Source: Sphingomonas bacterium
GTDB taxonomy: Bacteria > Pseudomonadota > Alphaproteobacteria > Sphingomonadales > Sphingomonadaceae
Direction: 5' to 3'
Assembly (NCBI RefSeq): GCF_028292945.1
Contig: NZ_JAQGLJ010000028.1
Coordinates: 1-33,824, forward strand
DNA length: 33,824 nucleotides
The position numbers and the translations under genes are program-made. The notes below the pieces were generated by a model that saw nothing but the letters and a program-made list of their open reading frames with translations, had not been told where the DNA came from and did no database searches. Positions 7,999 through 15,706 of the stretch are shown piece by piece. How positions within the stretch are numbered: position 1 is the stretch's first letter; each line of letters opens with the position of its first letter.

Positions 7999-9504
7999 AT
8001 GGCAACGGTCGCTGGATCGACGAACGTTGCGGGCGCGCCGCCCATGACGCTCGCCACGCGGCTGAGCTATGGCATCGGCGCCGGGGCGAACGGGATCAAG
8101 AACGCCGCGTTCACCACCTATCTGATGTTCTATTACAATCAGGTCGTGGGCGTTCCGGCATCGGTGGTATCGATCGCGATCGCGCTGACGCTGCTGGTGG
8201 ACGCGGTGGTCGATCCGCTGATCGGGCGCTGGTCGGACACGACGCGATCGCGATGGGGGCGGCGTCACCCGTTCATCTACGGCGCGGCCATCCCGACCGC
8301 CGTCCTGTTCGCGGCGGTGTGGTTTCCGCCCAAGGATGCGAGCGATCTGACCTATGGCGTCTGGATCTTCGCCTTTGCGGCGCTGACGCGGATGGCGCTG
8401 AGCGCATTCGAGATCACCACCTCGGCGATGAACCCCGAGCTGACCAGCGACTATCGCGAGCGGACGCGACTGTTTTCGCTGCGCTACTGGTTCGGCTATG
8501 CGGGCGCGTTCGGGTTCACGGCCTTTTCGCTTGCCGTGTTCTTCGCCGCCACGCCGGAATATCCGCGCGGGCAGCTCAACCCCGCCGGCTACACCAGCTT
8601 CGCGCTGACCGGCGCGGCGATCATCACGATCGCCATTCTGATCTGCGGTATCGGAACGCACAACCGCATTCCCTATCTGCGCCAGGCGGAGGTTCGGACC
8701 GATCGCCGCAGCTTCGCCACCCACCTGCGCGAGATGGGGCAGGCGCTGCACAACCGCGCGTTTCTGGCGATATTCGGCTTTGGCGTGCTCAAATATACCG
8801 CGATCGGTCTGTACAGCGGGTGCAGCCTGTACTTCGGGACATATCTGTTCAAGTTGAGCGGTGCGCAGCTGGCGCTGCTCACCTTCGACAGCCTGATCGC
8901 TGCGACGATCGCGGCGCCGCTGGCACCGGTGATGTCGGCGTGGATCGGCAAGCGCGCAAGCTCGATGTTCTTCGCGGTCGGCGGCGTCGCGCTCGGGCTG
9001 TCGCCCCTGGTGCTTTCCTACCTCGGTTTGTTCTGGGTGCCGGGCGATGCGATGCTGGTGCCGACGTTGTTCGTGATCGGCGCGCTGTACGGGGCGATGG
9101 TGGCGATCAGCCTGATCAACACGTCGTCGATGCTGGCCGATGTGGTTGAGGACTCCGCAGTGAAGACGGGCCGGCACGACGCCGGCGTGTTCTTCGCCGC
9201 ATCGTCGTTCATGCAGCAATGTTCGTCGGCGCTGGGCATCCTCGCCACCGGTGCGATCCTCACCTGGTCGGCGTTTCCGCAGAAGCCAACCCCGGGCGGC
9301 GTTACCGCGACGATGACGGACAGCCTGATCCTCCACTATGTGCCAATGGTGATCACCTTGTGGGCGCTGGGTGCGCTGGTCCTGCTGTTCTATCCGATCA
9401 CCAAGGTCCTGCACGAGGCCAACGTCGACGTGCTGCGTGCGCGCGAGGCAGAGGCACGCGCCCGCGAGATGGACAATGCGCCATTGGGCGCACCGGTCCG
9501 ATAG
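7999..9504 (+). CDS. MFS transporter, GPH (glycoside-pentoside-hexuronide:cation symporter) family
   Basis: A 501-residue membrane protein with about 12 helices. The GPH signature is clear: 'DPLIGRWSDTTRSRWGRRHP' in the first half, plus 'TYLMFYYNQVVGVPASVV' at the start. GPH members are sodium- or proton-coupled symporters of sugars or, in many soil bacteria, of other organic substrates, so uptake of the island's substrate is a reasonable inference. I chose the ATG at 7999 because GAGAGGA lies eight bases upstream; an ATG at 7990 overlaps that site. The acyl-CoA dehydrogenase pair follows 57 bases downstream on the same strand. Confidence 0.85.
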   Translation: MATVAGSTNVAGAPPMTLATRLSYGIGAGANGIKNAAFTTYLMFYYNQVVGVPASVVSIAIALTLLVDAVVDPLIGRWSDTTRSRWGRRHPFIYGAAIPTAVLFAAVWFPPKDASDLTYGVWIFAFAALTRMALSAFEITTSAMNPELTSDYRERTRLFSLRYWFGYAGAFGFTAFSLAVFFAATPEYPRGQLNPAGYTSFALTGAAIITIAILICGIGTHNRIPYLRQAEVRTDRRSFATHLREMGQALHNRAFLAIFGFGVLKYTAIGLYSGCSLYFGTYLFKLSGAQLALLTFDSLIAATIAAPLAPVMSAWIGKRASSMFFAVGGVALGLSPLVLSYLGLFWVPGDAMLVPTLFVIGALYGAMVAISLINTSSMLADVVEDSAVKTGRHDAGVFFAASSFMQQCSSALGILATGAILTWSAFPQKPTPGGVTATMTDSLILHYVPMVITLWALGALVLLFYPITKVLHEANVDVLRAREAEARAREMDNAPLGAPVR

Positions 9505-9561
9505 GATTGAAGCGGCACGCGAAGTGTTGCATACCGGACCCTCGAATCCAGGAGCACCACG

Positions 9562-10785
9562 ATGGCGACGCTTGCCGAACCGCTGACCCAGACCGATCCG
9601 ATCGAGAGCTTTCGCGCCGAGGTGCGCGCGTGGATCGCGGAGAACTTCCCGGCGGCGTTGAGGGGCAAGGACACCGGCATGTCGGCGATCGAGGGCGGGC
9701 ATGAGCCGTCCGCCGACGAGGAAGCCTGGCGCGTCGCGATGGGCGACAAGGGCTGGGGCGTGCCGACCTGGCCCAAGGAATATGGCGGCGGCGGGCTCGA
9801 CCGCGCGCAGGCGCGCGTGCTGCAGGAGGAACTGGGTCGCGCGGGCGCCTACAACCCGATCGGCGGCATGGGGGTGATGATGTTCGGCCCGACGCTGCTG
9901 GAATACGGCACCGAGGAGCAGAAGCAGAAGCACATCCCCGACATCGCCAAGGCGAACGTCCGCTGGTGCCAGGGCTATTCGGAGCCAAATGCAGGCTCCG
10001 ACCTCGCCAACATCCAGACGTTCGCCGAAGACAAGGGCGACCACTACATCCTCAACGGGCAGAAGACCTGGACCAGCGGCGGTCAATGGGCGGACAAATG
10101 CTTCTGCCTGGTGCGCACCGACAAGACGCAGAAGCATGCCGGCATCAGCTTCCTGCTGATCGACGACATGCACGCCGAGGGAATCGAGGTTCGCCCGATC
10201 AAGCTGATCTCCGGTGCGTCGCCGTTCTGCGAGACGTTCTTCACCGACGTGAAGGTCCCCAAGGGCAATCTGGTCGGCCGCGAGGGCCAGGGCTGGGAAA
10301 TCGGCACGCGGCTGTTGCAGCACGAGCGGTCGTCGCTGTCGGGCGGCGGCGGGTCGGCGGGTCGGATGATGGCGGGTCCGACGCTGGCCGATCTCGCCAA
10401 GAAGTATCGCGGAACCGATGACAAGGGCCGGCTCAACGACAGCGACCTGCGCATGCGTCTGGTGCGGCACGAGATGGACGCGCGCGCCTTTGCGCTGACG
10501 CTGCGGCGCGCGGCGCTGGAAGCGAAGTCGAACTCCGGTCCGTCCGCGGCGACATCGATCATGAAGAATGTCGGCGCGCGCGTGACGCAGGATCGCGCCG
10601 AGCTGGGCGTCGAGATCATGGGCATGCAGGGGCTCGGCTGGGAGGGCGAAGGCTTTTCCTCCGCCGAAATTGCGCAGACGCGCACCTGGCTGTGGGGCAA
10701 GGCGGTGTCGATCTATGGCGGCTCCACCGAAATCCAGAACAACGTGATCGCCAAGCGCATCCTGGGGATGCTCGATCACCAATAA
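9562..10785 (+). CDS. acyl-CoA dehydrogenase, larger subunit of a probable heteromeric pair
   Basis: A 407-residue flavoprotein. It has the FAD-binding YSEPNAGSD (139-147), 'YILNGQKTWTSGG', and the C-terminal 'YGGSTEIQNNVIAKRILG'. It would catalyse alpha,beta-desaturation of an acyl-CoA and pass electrons to ETF. GGAG lies just before the ATG. The next gene is a shorter ACAD. This long-plus-short arrangement matches the alpha2beta2 heteromeric ACADs described for steroid side-chain degradation in actinobacteria and some proteobacteria. A paralogous pair lies at 23826-26182 in this same window. Substrate is unknown; bulky or cyclic acyl-CoAs are the usual ones for heteromers. Confidence 0.88.
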   Translation: MATLAEPLTQTDPIESFRAEVRAWIAENFPAALRGKDTGMSAIEGGHEPSADEEAWRVAMGDKGWGVPTWPKEYGGGGLDRAQARVLQEELGRAGAYNPIGGMGVMMFGPTLLEYGTEEQKQKHIPDIAKANVRWCQGYSEPNAGSDLANIQTFAEDKGDHYILNGQKTWTSGGQWADKCFCLVRTDKTQKHAGISFLLIDDMHAEGIEVRPIKLISGASPFCETFFTDVKVPKGNLVGREGQGWEIGTRLLQHERSSLSGGGGSAGRMMAGPTLADLAKKYRGTDDKGRLNDSDLRMRLVRHEMDARAFALTLRRAALEAKSNSGPSAATSIMKNVGARVTQDRAELGVEIMGMQGLGWEGEGFSSAEIAQTRTWLWGKAVSIYGGSTEIQNNVIAKRILGMLDHQ

Positions 10786-10802
10786 GGTTTGGGAGAGGGT
10801 GA

Positions 10803-10835
10803 GGGCGGCAGGACGTAACGGCGGACCTGCCGCCC
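10803..10835 (+). terminator. hairpin between the two ACAD genes (attenuator or mRNA stabiliser)
   Basis: A perfect 10-bp stem (GGGCGGCAGG at 10803-10812, CCTGCCGCCC at 10826-10835) with a 13-base loop and a weak T-run (CTTTC) after it. It lies in the 72-bp gap between two genes expected to make subunits of one enzyme. It may cause partial termination or protect the upstream message. Confidence 0.5.
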
Positions 10836-10857
10836 GCCTTTCATTGAGGGAAGAACG

Positions 10858-11925
10858 ATGGCGGTCCTAAACGACGAACAGGTGATGCTGCGCGATATGG
10901 CGCGGGAATGGGCGGACAACGAGTCGCCGGTGAGCGCATTTCGCAAGCTTCGCGACGCCGCACCGGCGCAGGGCTTCGATCCGGATGCCTGGAACGCGAT
11001 CGGCCAGATGGGCTGGGCGGGCGTGGTCGTGCCGGAGGAGCATGGCGGGTCGGCATTTGGTTACCTGTCGATGGGGCTGGTGCTGGAGCAGCTCGGGCGC
11101 AACCTGGCCGTCTCGCCGCTCGCGTCGGTCGCACCGGCGGCGACCGCGATCGCGATGGGCAGCGACGAGTCGGTCAAGGGCGAGTGGCTGCCGAAGATCG
11201 CAGGCGGCGAAGTCGTCGTAGCGCTCGCGGTGGACGAGGGGCCGCATCACGACCCGCTCAACCTGCAGACCATTGTCACGGACGGCAAGCTGACGGGAAC
11301 CAAGGCATTCGTCGCGGAAGGCGACGGCGCGCAGGCGTTCGTCGTCGCGGCGCAGGACGGACTGTATCTGGTGACGGACGAGGCGGGCGTGACCCGCTCG
11401 ACGCGCAAGATGGCGGATATGCGCAGCCATGCCGAGGTCCGGTTCGAGGGTGCGACGGCGGTGAAGCTGGGCGGGCCCGAGCTGACTGCTGCGGTCGTCG
11501 ATCGCGCGACCGCGCTGGCGTGCGCGGAGATGCTGGGCATGGCCGAGTCGGCCTTCCACCAGACCAACGACTACCTCAAGACGCGCGTCCAGTTCGGCCA
11601 GCCGCTGGCGACATTTCAGGCGCTGCAGCATCGCATGGCGAAGATGTTCACCGAGCTTGAACTGATGCGCTCCACGGTGGAGGCCGCGCTGGAGGCGGTC
11701 GACGCGGGCCGGTCCGATCTCGATCAGGCCGTCAGCCTGGCCAAGGCGACTGCGTCCGACACGCTGAAACTGATCAGCCGCGAGATGGTCCAGCTGCACG
11801 GCGGCATCGGCATGACGGACGAATATGACGCCGGCTTCTACATGAAACGGTCGGCGGTGCTGGAAGCGATGTGGGGCAACGCCGCCTATCACCGCGAACG
11901 CTTTGCACGGTTGAATGATTACTGA
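10858..11925 (+). CDS. acyl-CoA dehydrogenase, smaller subunit of a probable heteromeric pair
   Basis: A 355-residue ACAD, short for the family. It has an N-terminal helical domain ('LNDEQVMLRDMAREW'), a reduced middle beta-domain, and a C-terminal domain with 'RVQFGQPLATFQALQHRMA' and 'QLHGGIGMTDEYDAGFYMKR', the latter near the FAD and active site. The FAD-binding 'SEPNAGSD' type motif of the partner is missing here, which fits a division of labour between subunits. AGGGAAG precedes the ATG. Encoded directly after the larger subunit, it probably forms a mixed oligomer with it. It pairs in type with the ACAD at 23826-24950. Confidence 0.86.
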   Translation: MAVLNDEQVMLRDMAREWADNESPVSAFRKLRDAAPAQGFDPDAWNAIGQMGWAGVVVPEEHGGSAFGYLSMGLVLEQLGRNLAVSPLASVAPAATAIAMGSDESVKGEWLPKIAGGEVVVALAVDEGPHHDPLNLQTIVTDGKLTGTKAFVAEGDGAQAFVVAAQDGLYLVTDEAGVTRSTRKMADMRSHAEVRFEGATAVKLGGPELTAAVVDRATALACAEMLGMAESAFHQTNDYLKTRVQFGQPLATFQALQHRMAKMFTELELMRSTVEAALEAVDAGRSDLDQAVSLAKATASDTLKLISREMVQLHGGIGMTDEYDAGFYMKRSAVLEAMWGNAAYHRERFARLNDY

Positions 11926-11950
11926 GGCACGGGTCAAAGCGCGTGATGTG

Positions 11951-11989
11951 GACGGGTCCGGCCCCCCAGCGGGGGTTCGGGTCACCGTC
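11951..11989 (+). terminator. candidate terminator after the ACAD pair
   Basis: An imperfect stem-loop 25 bases after the ACAD stop: outer GACGG/CCGTC, then CCG/CGG, then CCCCC/GGGGG closing a 3-base loop, with small internal loops. No T-run follows, so it may work as a rho-assisted or processing structure. Confidence 0.35.
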
Positions 11990-12027
11990 ATGCCTCTTCC
12001 CGCGGCGGATGCTCGAGGAGTATTCTG

Positions 12028-12165
12028 ATGGCTGCGGGTGTTCCCGGAGCGAGCGGGCCTAGCCTGCGGCAGTTCATCATGGAATCCTGGCTGAAGCGGC
12101 GCAATCCCGCCGGCAGGATTGCGTATGACCATCCGCTTCAGTCACGATCAGCCTCTTCGTCCTGA
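12028..12165 (+). CDS. possible 45-residue small protein
   Basis: A small reading frame with GAGGAG (12015-12020) seven bases upstream of its ATG. It encodes MAAGVPGASGPSLRQF..., a basic middle (SWLKRRNPAGR) and a serine-rich end. No membrane segment or known motif is seen. Codon third positions are less GC-rich than in neighbouring genes. Its second half coincides with a strong RNA hairpin (12091-12141). It could be a real small protein, a leader peptide whose translation opens the hairpin, or chance. Confidence is low. Confidence 0.25.
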   Translation: MAAGVPGASGPSLRQFIMESWLKRRNPAGRIAYDHPLQSRSASSS

Positions 12166-12248
12166 TCGCTACTGAGGGTCGGTCCTCGAATGTCGGGTTT
12201 GGACCGTAGAGGACCGTTGCGTATCAGCAACACCTGCCACAATGTTGC
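12091..12248 (+). ncRNA. array of four stem-loops (candidate structured RNA)
   Basis: Four consecutive hairpins. First: 12091-12107 pairs with 12116-12141 as 8 inner and 9 outer base pairs, with a 9-base bulge on the 3' side. Second: CGATCAG (12145-12151) with CTGATCG (12162-12168). Third: CGGTCCTC (12180-12187) with GAGGACCG (12209-12216). Fourth: GCAACA (12227-12232) with TGTTGC (12243-12248). They lie in the 432-bp gap between the ACAD pair and the TonB receptor and end upstream of the receptor's promoter. They could be a 3'UTR-derived small RNA, an independent RNA, or the remains of a mobile element. I recognise no known RNA family. Confidence 0.35.
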
Positions 12249-12280
12249 AGTTCTGCTGCGCTGCACCCTAATGTAACCGC

Positions 12281-12309
12281 TTGACCGTCCGTGGCCCCCG
12301 GCTTCTATT
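12281..12309 (+). promoter_or_regulatory. sigma-70-type promoter for the TonB-dependent receptor
   Basis: A -35 box TTGACC (12281-12286), a 17-base spacer and a -10 box TCTATT (12304-12309). The predicted transcript would start near 12316, giving a leader of about 40 bases before the ATG at 12358, with a strong ribosome site (AGGAGGG) just upstream of it. Confidence 0.5.
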
Positions 12310-12357
12310 CGAGTTGACGGTACGGTGCGCAAGTCACCGGCCGCATAGGAGGGTGAG

Positions 12358-15300
12358 ATGGCCAAGCAGCGGTTCCTGGTGGCGTGCGCGTTTTCTGTTC
12401 TGGCGCTTGCGAGCGCGTCACCGGTGGCGGCGCAGGTAGGTGGCAATGCCGGCGCGCAGGACGCGCCTACTCAGGCCGCCGGGGTGCAGCCGGTCGACCA
12501 GACGCAGACGGACGGCTCGCCGGTGCGTGAGGTGGTGGTCACCGGTTCGTTGATCCAGGGCACGGCGGAGGACGCGGCGCTGCCGGTCGACGTGATCGGC
12601 GCGGCGGAGCTTGCCAAGCAGGGTTCGCCCTCTCCGGTCGAGCTGCTGAAGAACCTGCCGACCTCGAGCGGGGTGCTGGGCGACTCCAACCAGTTCGACA
12701 GCCGCAGCCAGGGCGCCGAGGGCATCGCCAGCGCCAATCTGCGTGGGCTGTCGCCTCAGCGCACGCTGGTGCTGCTCAACAGCAGGCGTCTGACGACCTC
12801 GGGCAATGGCGTGCCCGTGGTCGACCTTAACCTGCTCCCCCAGGCGGCGATCGGGCGTGTCGAGGTGCTCAAGGACGGTGCGGCCGCGACCTATGGTTCC
12901 GACGCGGTCGCCGGTGTGATCAACTTCATCACCCGCACCGACCAGGAAGGCTTTCAGGTCGCGGGCAACTACCGGTTCGTGAAATCCACCGACGGCGACG
13001 TCGACGTGTCGCTGTCGTACGGCCATCGTGGCGACAACTGGCGGTTCCTGGTCGCGGCGGGCTTTCAGAAGCGCGGCGAACTGCTCGCCAGGGAGCGCGA
13101 TTTCGCCGTTCGACCTTTTGCAGAGAACCCCCAGGGTGGCTTCACGGGCGGCGGCAACCCGGCCAATTTCATCGCAGTCAGTGCGGCAGGTGCGCCGATC
13201 GCGATCACCGGCCCGACCGGCATCGTCGGCACCATTCAGAGCGACACGAGCTGCGCCGCGCTGGGCGGCTTCGTGGGCCGGCCATATGCGGCGCGGCCGA
13301 CGGGTCAATGCTACACGCAATATTCCCCCTACGACGCGCTGGTGGATCTCGAGAAGCGCGGCCAGGCGTTCGTGGACTTCGAGGTCGATCTGACTCCCAG
13401 CGTGACCTTCCAGACCACGCTTCTATATGGTCGCACGACCGTTCCGCATTATCTGACCTCACCTTCCTACATCTTGACGCAGTCGCCTTCGCCGGCCTCG
13501 TTCACCACGCCGGCGGGGACCTCGGCCTCGCCTTTCGCTGCGTTCGGCGCCAGCGGCTTCTTCGTACCATCCAACAATCCGGGGTTGGTCGCCTATCGGG
13601 CCGCCAACCCGGCGCAATTTCCCGGCGCGACGACGAACGGCAACGCGCTGTTCCCGACCCTGCTGTTCCGGCCATTCCTGGCCGGCGGCAATCCGCTGTT
13701 CAACGGCGACGACAATCAGCCGGGCTCGTCACGCGGTGGCCGCAAGAGTGAGAGCTTCCGCGCCACCGGCGAACTCCGCGTCGATCTCAGCGACGATCTC
13801 GATCTCACGGTGTCGGGCACCTATCACGACTATTTTCGCCAAACGACGGGGTTCGACTCGTTCGGCGACCGCGTGCAGCGCGCCTTGCTGGGCTTTGGCG
13901 GGTTCAATTGCAGCGGGACCACGCCGGGCGCGAACGGGTGCCTGTTCCTCAATCCGTTCGGCAATCAGTCGACAATGAACCCGGCGACAGGGGCGGTTAA
14001 CCCGCAAGGCACGGCCGCGCTCGCCAACTCGCTCGAGGTCAGCCGCTATATCTTCCAGCCCTCCTTCACCAACGTCGATACCGAGCTGTTCGTGGGCGAG
14101 GCGTCGATCAGCGGCTCGACCGGGCTGACGCTGCCCGGCGGCGACGTGAAGTTCGGCATCGGCGGGCAGTACCGTCACACCTGGCTGGACATCAGCTACG
14201 GCGCCAACAGCAACATCGTCCAGAATCCGTGCCGCGAATCGCCGATCAACGGGAACACGAATCCGCTCGCCTGCTCGGGTGGCGCGGCTCCCAACGGCGC
14301 CTTTGCGTTCCTGGGGACGGGGCGAAACAATGTTCTGAACGGCGGCATCTATGCCGTCTTTGGCGAACTGCAGATCCCGGTCTTCGATGCCCTGGACATC
14401 CAGCTCGGGGCACGCTTCGAGGACTATGGCGGGCAGACGGGCTCCACCTTCAATCCGCAGGCGCGAGCCCGTTTCCAGGCGCTGCCGTGGCTCGCGTTCC
14501 GTGGCGGGATCGGGACGACCTTCCGTGGCCCGACGCTGCCCAACCTCGACCCGAACCGCGTCACGGCGCTGCAGCTGATCGGCTCCGCCTTCCGTCCCGT
14601 GGACGTGTTCGGCAACCCGGCGCTGAAGCCGGAGAAGTCGACCAACTATTCGGGCGGCATCCTGCTCAGCGGCGGCGGGTTCTCGGCGAGCCTTGACTAT
14701 TATCGCTACAAGCTGCGCGAGGCGATCATCGGCGACCCGCTGGGTGCGATGGTGGCGACGCTGTTCCCAACCACGACGACGAACACCTGCGCTACGAACG
14801 CGGCGCTGGCGGCGCGCTTCACGTTCACGACCGCGGGCTGCGCGGGGGGCACGGCCGCAATCACGCGCGTCACCACCCGCCTTCAGAACGGCCCGGAGCA
14901 GATCAACGAGGGCGTGGACCTCGTGGTCAACTTTCGCGAGAACAACATCGGCGGCAGCGACATCCGGGCGGGCATCGGCGGTAGTGTGACCTACGTCATC
15001 CAGAATTCGATTGGCGCGATAACCGTCGCTGGAGTGCTGGTGCAGCAGCCGTTCGACGGCGTCGGGCTGCTGAATTACCAGTCGGCGCTTTATCCGGTGC
15101 CGGAATATAAGGGCCAGGCATTCATCGACTTCGGTGTCGGTCCGCTGGATGCGCGATTCCAGGTGAACTACACAGGTGGCCTGCACGACCAGCGGTCCGG
15201 GCAGCGTCCTGGCTTCGGGGCATCGGGGCCGTTCATCCCCAACAACGATATTCGGGATGCTGCCGGCAATCCCACGACGTTGCTGCAGGGTGCGGACATC

Positions 15301-15486
15301 GACAAGTTCGTGACTGCCGATCTGAACGTGCAGATGCAGGTCATGGAGCAGCTGACGCTGACCGGCACCATCACCAATCTGTTCGACCAGGATCCGCCGT
15401 TCGCGCGGGAGGATTACAATTATGAGCCGTTCATCGGCAACCCGCTGGGCCGGACGTTCAAGGTAGGATTGTCGGCGCGGTTCTAG
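12358..15486 (+). CDS. TonB-dependent outer-membrane receptor
   Basis: A 1042-residue precursor with a signal peptide (about 1-25, ending 'SPVAAQ'), a TonB box (VREVVVTGS, about 56-64), a plug domain (about 75-200, including 'GIASANLRGLSPQRTLVLLN' and 'IGRVEVLKDGAAATYGSDAV') and a long 22-strand-type barrel ending in 'GRTFKVGLSARF' with the expected terminal phenylalanine. It would import a substrate across the outer membrane using TonB energy. The cysteine pairs in the extracellular-loop regions and the large size fit the sphingomonad receptors that take up organic compounds as well as iron chelates. It has its own promoter and is followed by a strong hairpin. Linked catabolic genes suggest an organic ligand, but that is inference. 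Confidence 0.93.
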   Translation: MAKQRFLVACAFSVLALASASPVAAQVGGNAGAQDAPTQAAGVQPVDQTQTDGSPVREVVVTGSLIQGTAEDAALPVDVIGAAELAKQGSPSPVELLKNLPTSSGVLGDSNQFDSRSQGAEGIASANLRGLSPQRTLVLLNSRRLTTSGNGVPVVDLNLLPQAAIGRVEVLKDGAAATYGSDAVAGVINFITRTDQEGFQVAGNYRFVKSTDGDVDVSLSYGHRGDNWRFLVAAGFQKRGELLARERDFAVRPFAENPQGGFTGGGNPANFIAVSAAGAPIAITGPTGIVGTIQSDTSCAALGGFVGRPYAARPTGQCYTQYSPYDALVDLEKRGQAFVDFEVDLTPSVTFQTTLLYGRTTVPHYLTSPSYILTQSPSPASFTTPAGTSASPFAAFGASGFFVPSNNPGLVAYRAANPAQFPGATTNGNALFPTLLFRPFLAGGNPLFNGDDNQPGSSRGGRKSESFRATGELRVDLSDDLDLTVSGTYHDYFRQTTGFDSFGDRVQRALLGFGGFNCSGTTPGANGCLFLNPFGNQSTMNPATGAVNPQGTAALANSLEVSRYIFQPSFTNVDTELFVGEASISGSTGLTLPGGDVKFGIGGQYRHTWLDISYGANSNIVQNPCRESPINGNTNPLACSGGAAPNGAFAFLGTGRNNVLNGGIYAVFGELQIPVFDALDIQLGARFEDYGGQTGSTFNPQARARFQALPWLAFRGGIGTTFRGPTLPNLDPNRVTALQLIGSAFRPVDVFGNPALKPEKSTNYSGGILLSGGGFSASLDYYRYKLREAIIGDPLGAMVATLFPTTTTNTCATNAALAARFTFTTAGCAGGTAAITRVTTRLQNGPEQINEGVDLVVNFRENNIGGSDIRAGIGGSVTYVIQNSIGAITVAGVLVQQPFDGVGLLNYQSALYPVPEYKGQAFIDFGVGPLDARFQVNYTGGLHDQRSGQRPGFGASGPFIPNNDIRDAAGNPTTLLQGADIDKFVTADLNVQMQVMEQLTLTGTITNLFDQDPPFAREDYNYEPFIGNPLGRTFKVGLSARF

Positions 15487-15489
15487 CGC

Positions 15490-15530
15490 TGTCGGTCTCG
15501 CGTGCAGCATTGCTGCACGCGAGACCGACA
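15490..15530 (+). terminator. perfect 20-bp hairpin after the TonB receptor gene
   Basis: Arms 15490-15509 and 15511-15530 are exact reverse complements around a single central base. It begins four bases after the receptor stop codon (TAG at 15484-15486). There is no T-run, so it is either an atypical terminator or a stabiliser of the receptor mRNA. Its last four bases are shared with the branched element that follows. Confidence 0.55.
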
Positions 15531-15680
15531 AGCTCGGCCGGCGGGGCGGCGCAGCCGAACCGGTTCGACGTCACGGCGCGGCTTTGCCGCGTCGAACCCT
15601 GCGGAGGAAGTCAGGCGCGACGCGGCAAGGCCGCGTCGTCGGACGGGTTCGGCGTTGCCGTCCCGCCGGCCGCGCTTGTC
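15527..15680. repeat. 154-nt branched inverted-repeat element (three-way-junction fold)
   Basis: The ends pair in three successive stems: 15527-15533 with 15674-15680 (7 bp); 15536-15550 with 15657-15671 (15 bp with one G-T pair); and 15554-15561 with 15646-15653 (8 bp). Small symmetric 2x2 and 3x3 internal loops separate them. Inside are two further hairpins: GGTTCGAC/GTCGAACC (15562-15569, 15591-15598) enclosing GCGGC/GCCGC, and GACGCGGC/GCCGCGTC (15619-15626, 15630-15637). No coding function is evident. It could be a MITE-like or intergenic palindromic repeat, or a structured RNA. Confidence 0.6.
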
Positions 15681-15688
15681 TGCGTGGT

Positions 15689-15706
15689 GAGTAGCTTGCG
15701 CTACTC
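15689..15706 (-). terminator. hairpin containing the stop codon of the TetR gene
   Basis: GAGTAGC and GCTACTC form a 7-bp stem closed by a GCAA tetraloop on the minus strand. The TAG stop of the regulator (15701-15703) lies in the first arm as transcribed. A GNRA loop is unusually stable. No T-run follows, so termination is only suggested. Confidence 0.4.

Noticed and set aside
7816..10782. A 988-codon open frame on the minus strand opposite the GPH transporter and an ACAD gene.
   Set aside because: Arginine/histidine/glutamine-rich composition with no domain, spanning two well-recognised genes and their gap; it is open only because stop codons are rare in GC-rich antisense.
13729..15531. 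A 600-codon minus-strand frame opposite the TonB receptor.
   Set aside because: Antisense shadow; the plus-strand receptor has a signal peptide, plug, barrel end, promoter and ribosome site.
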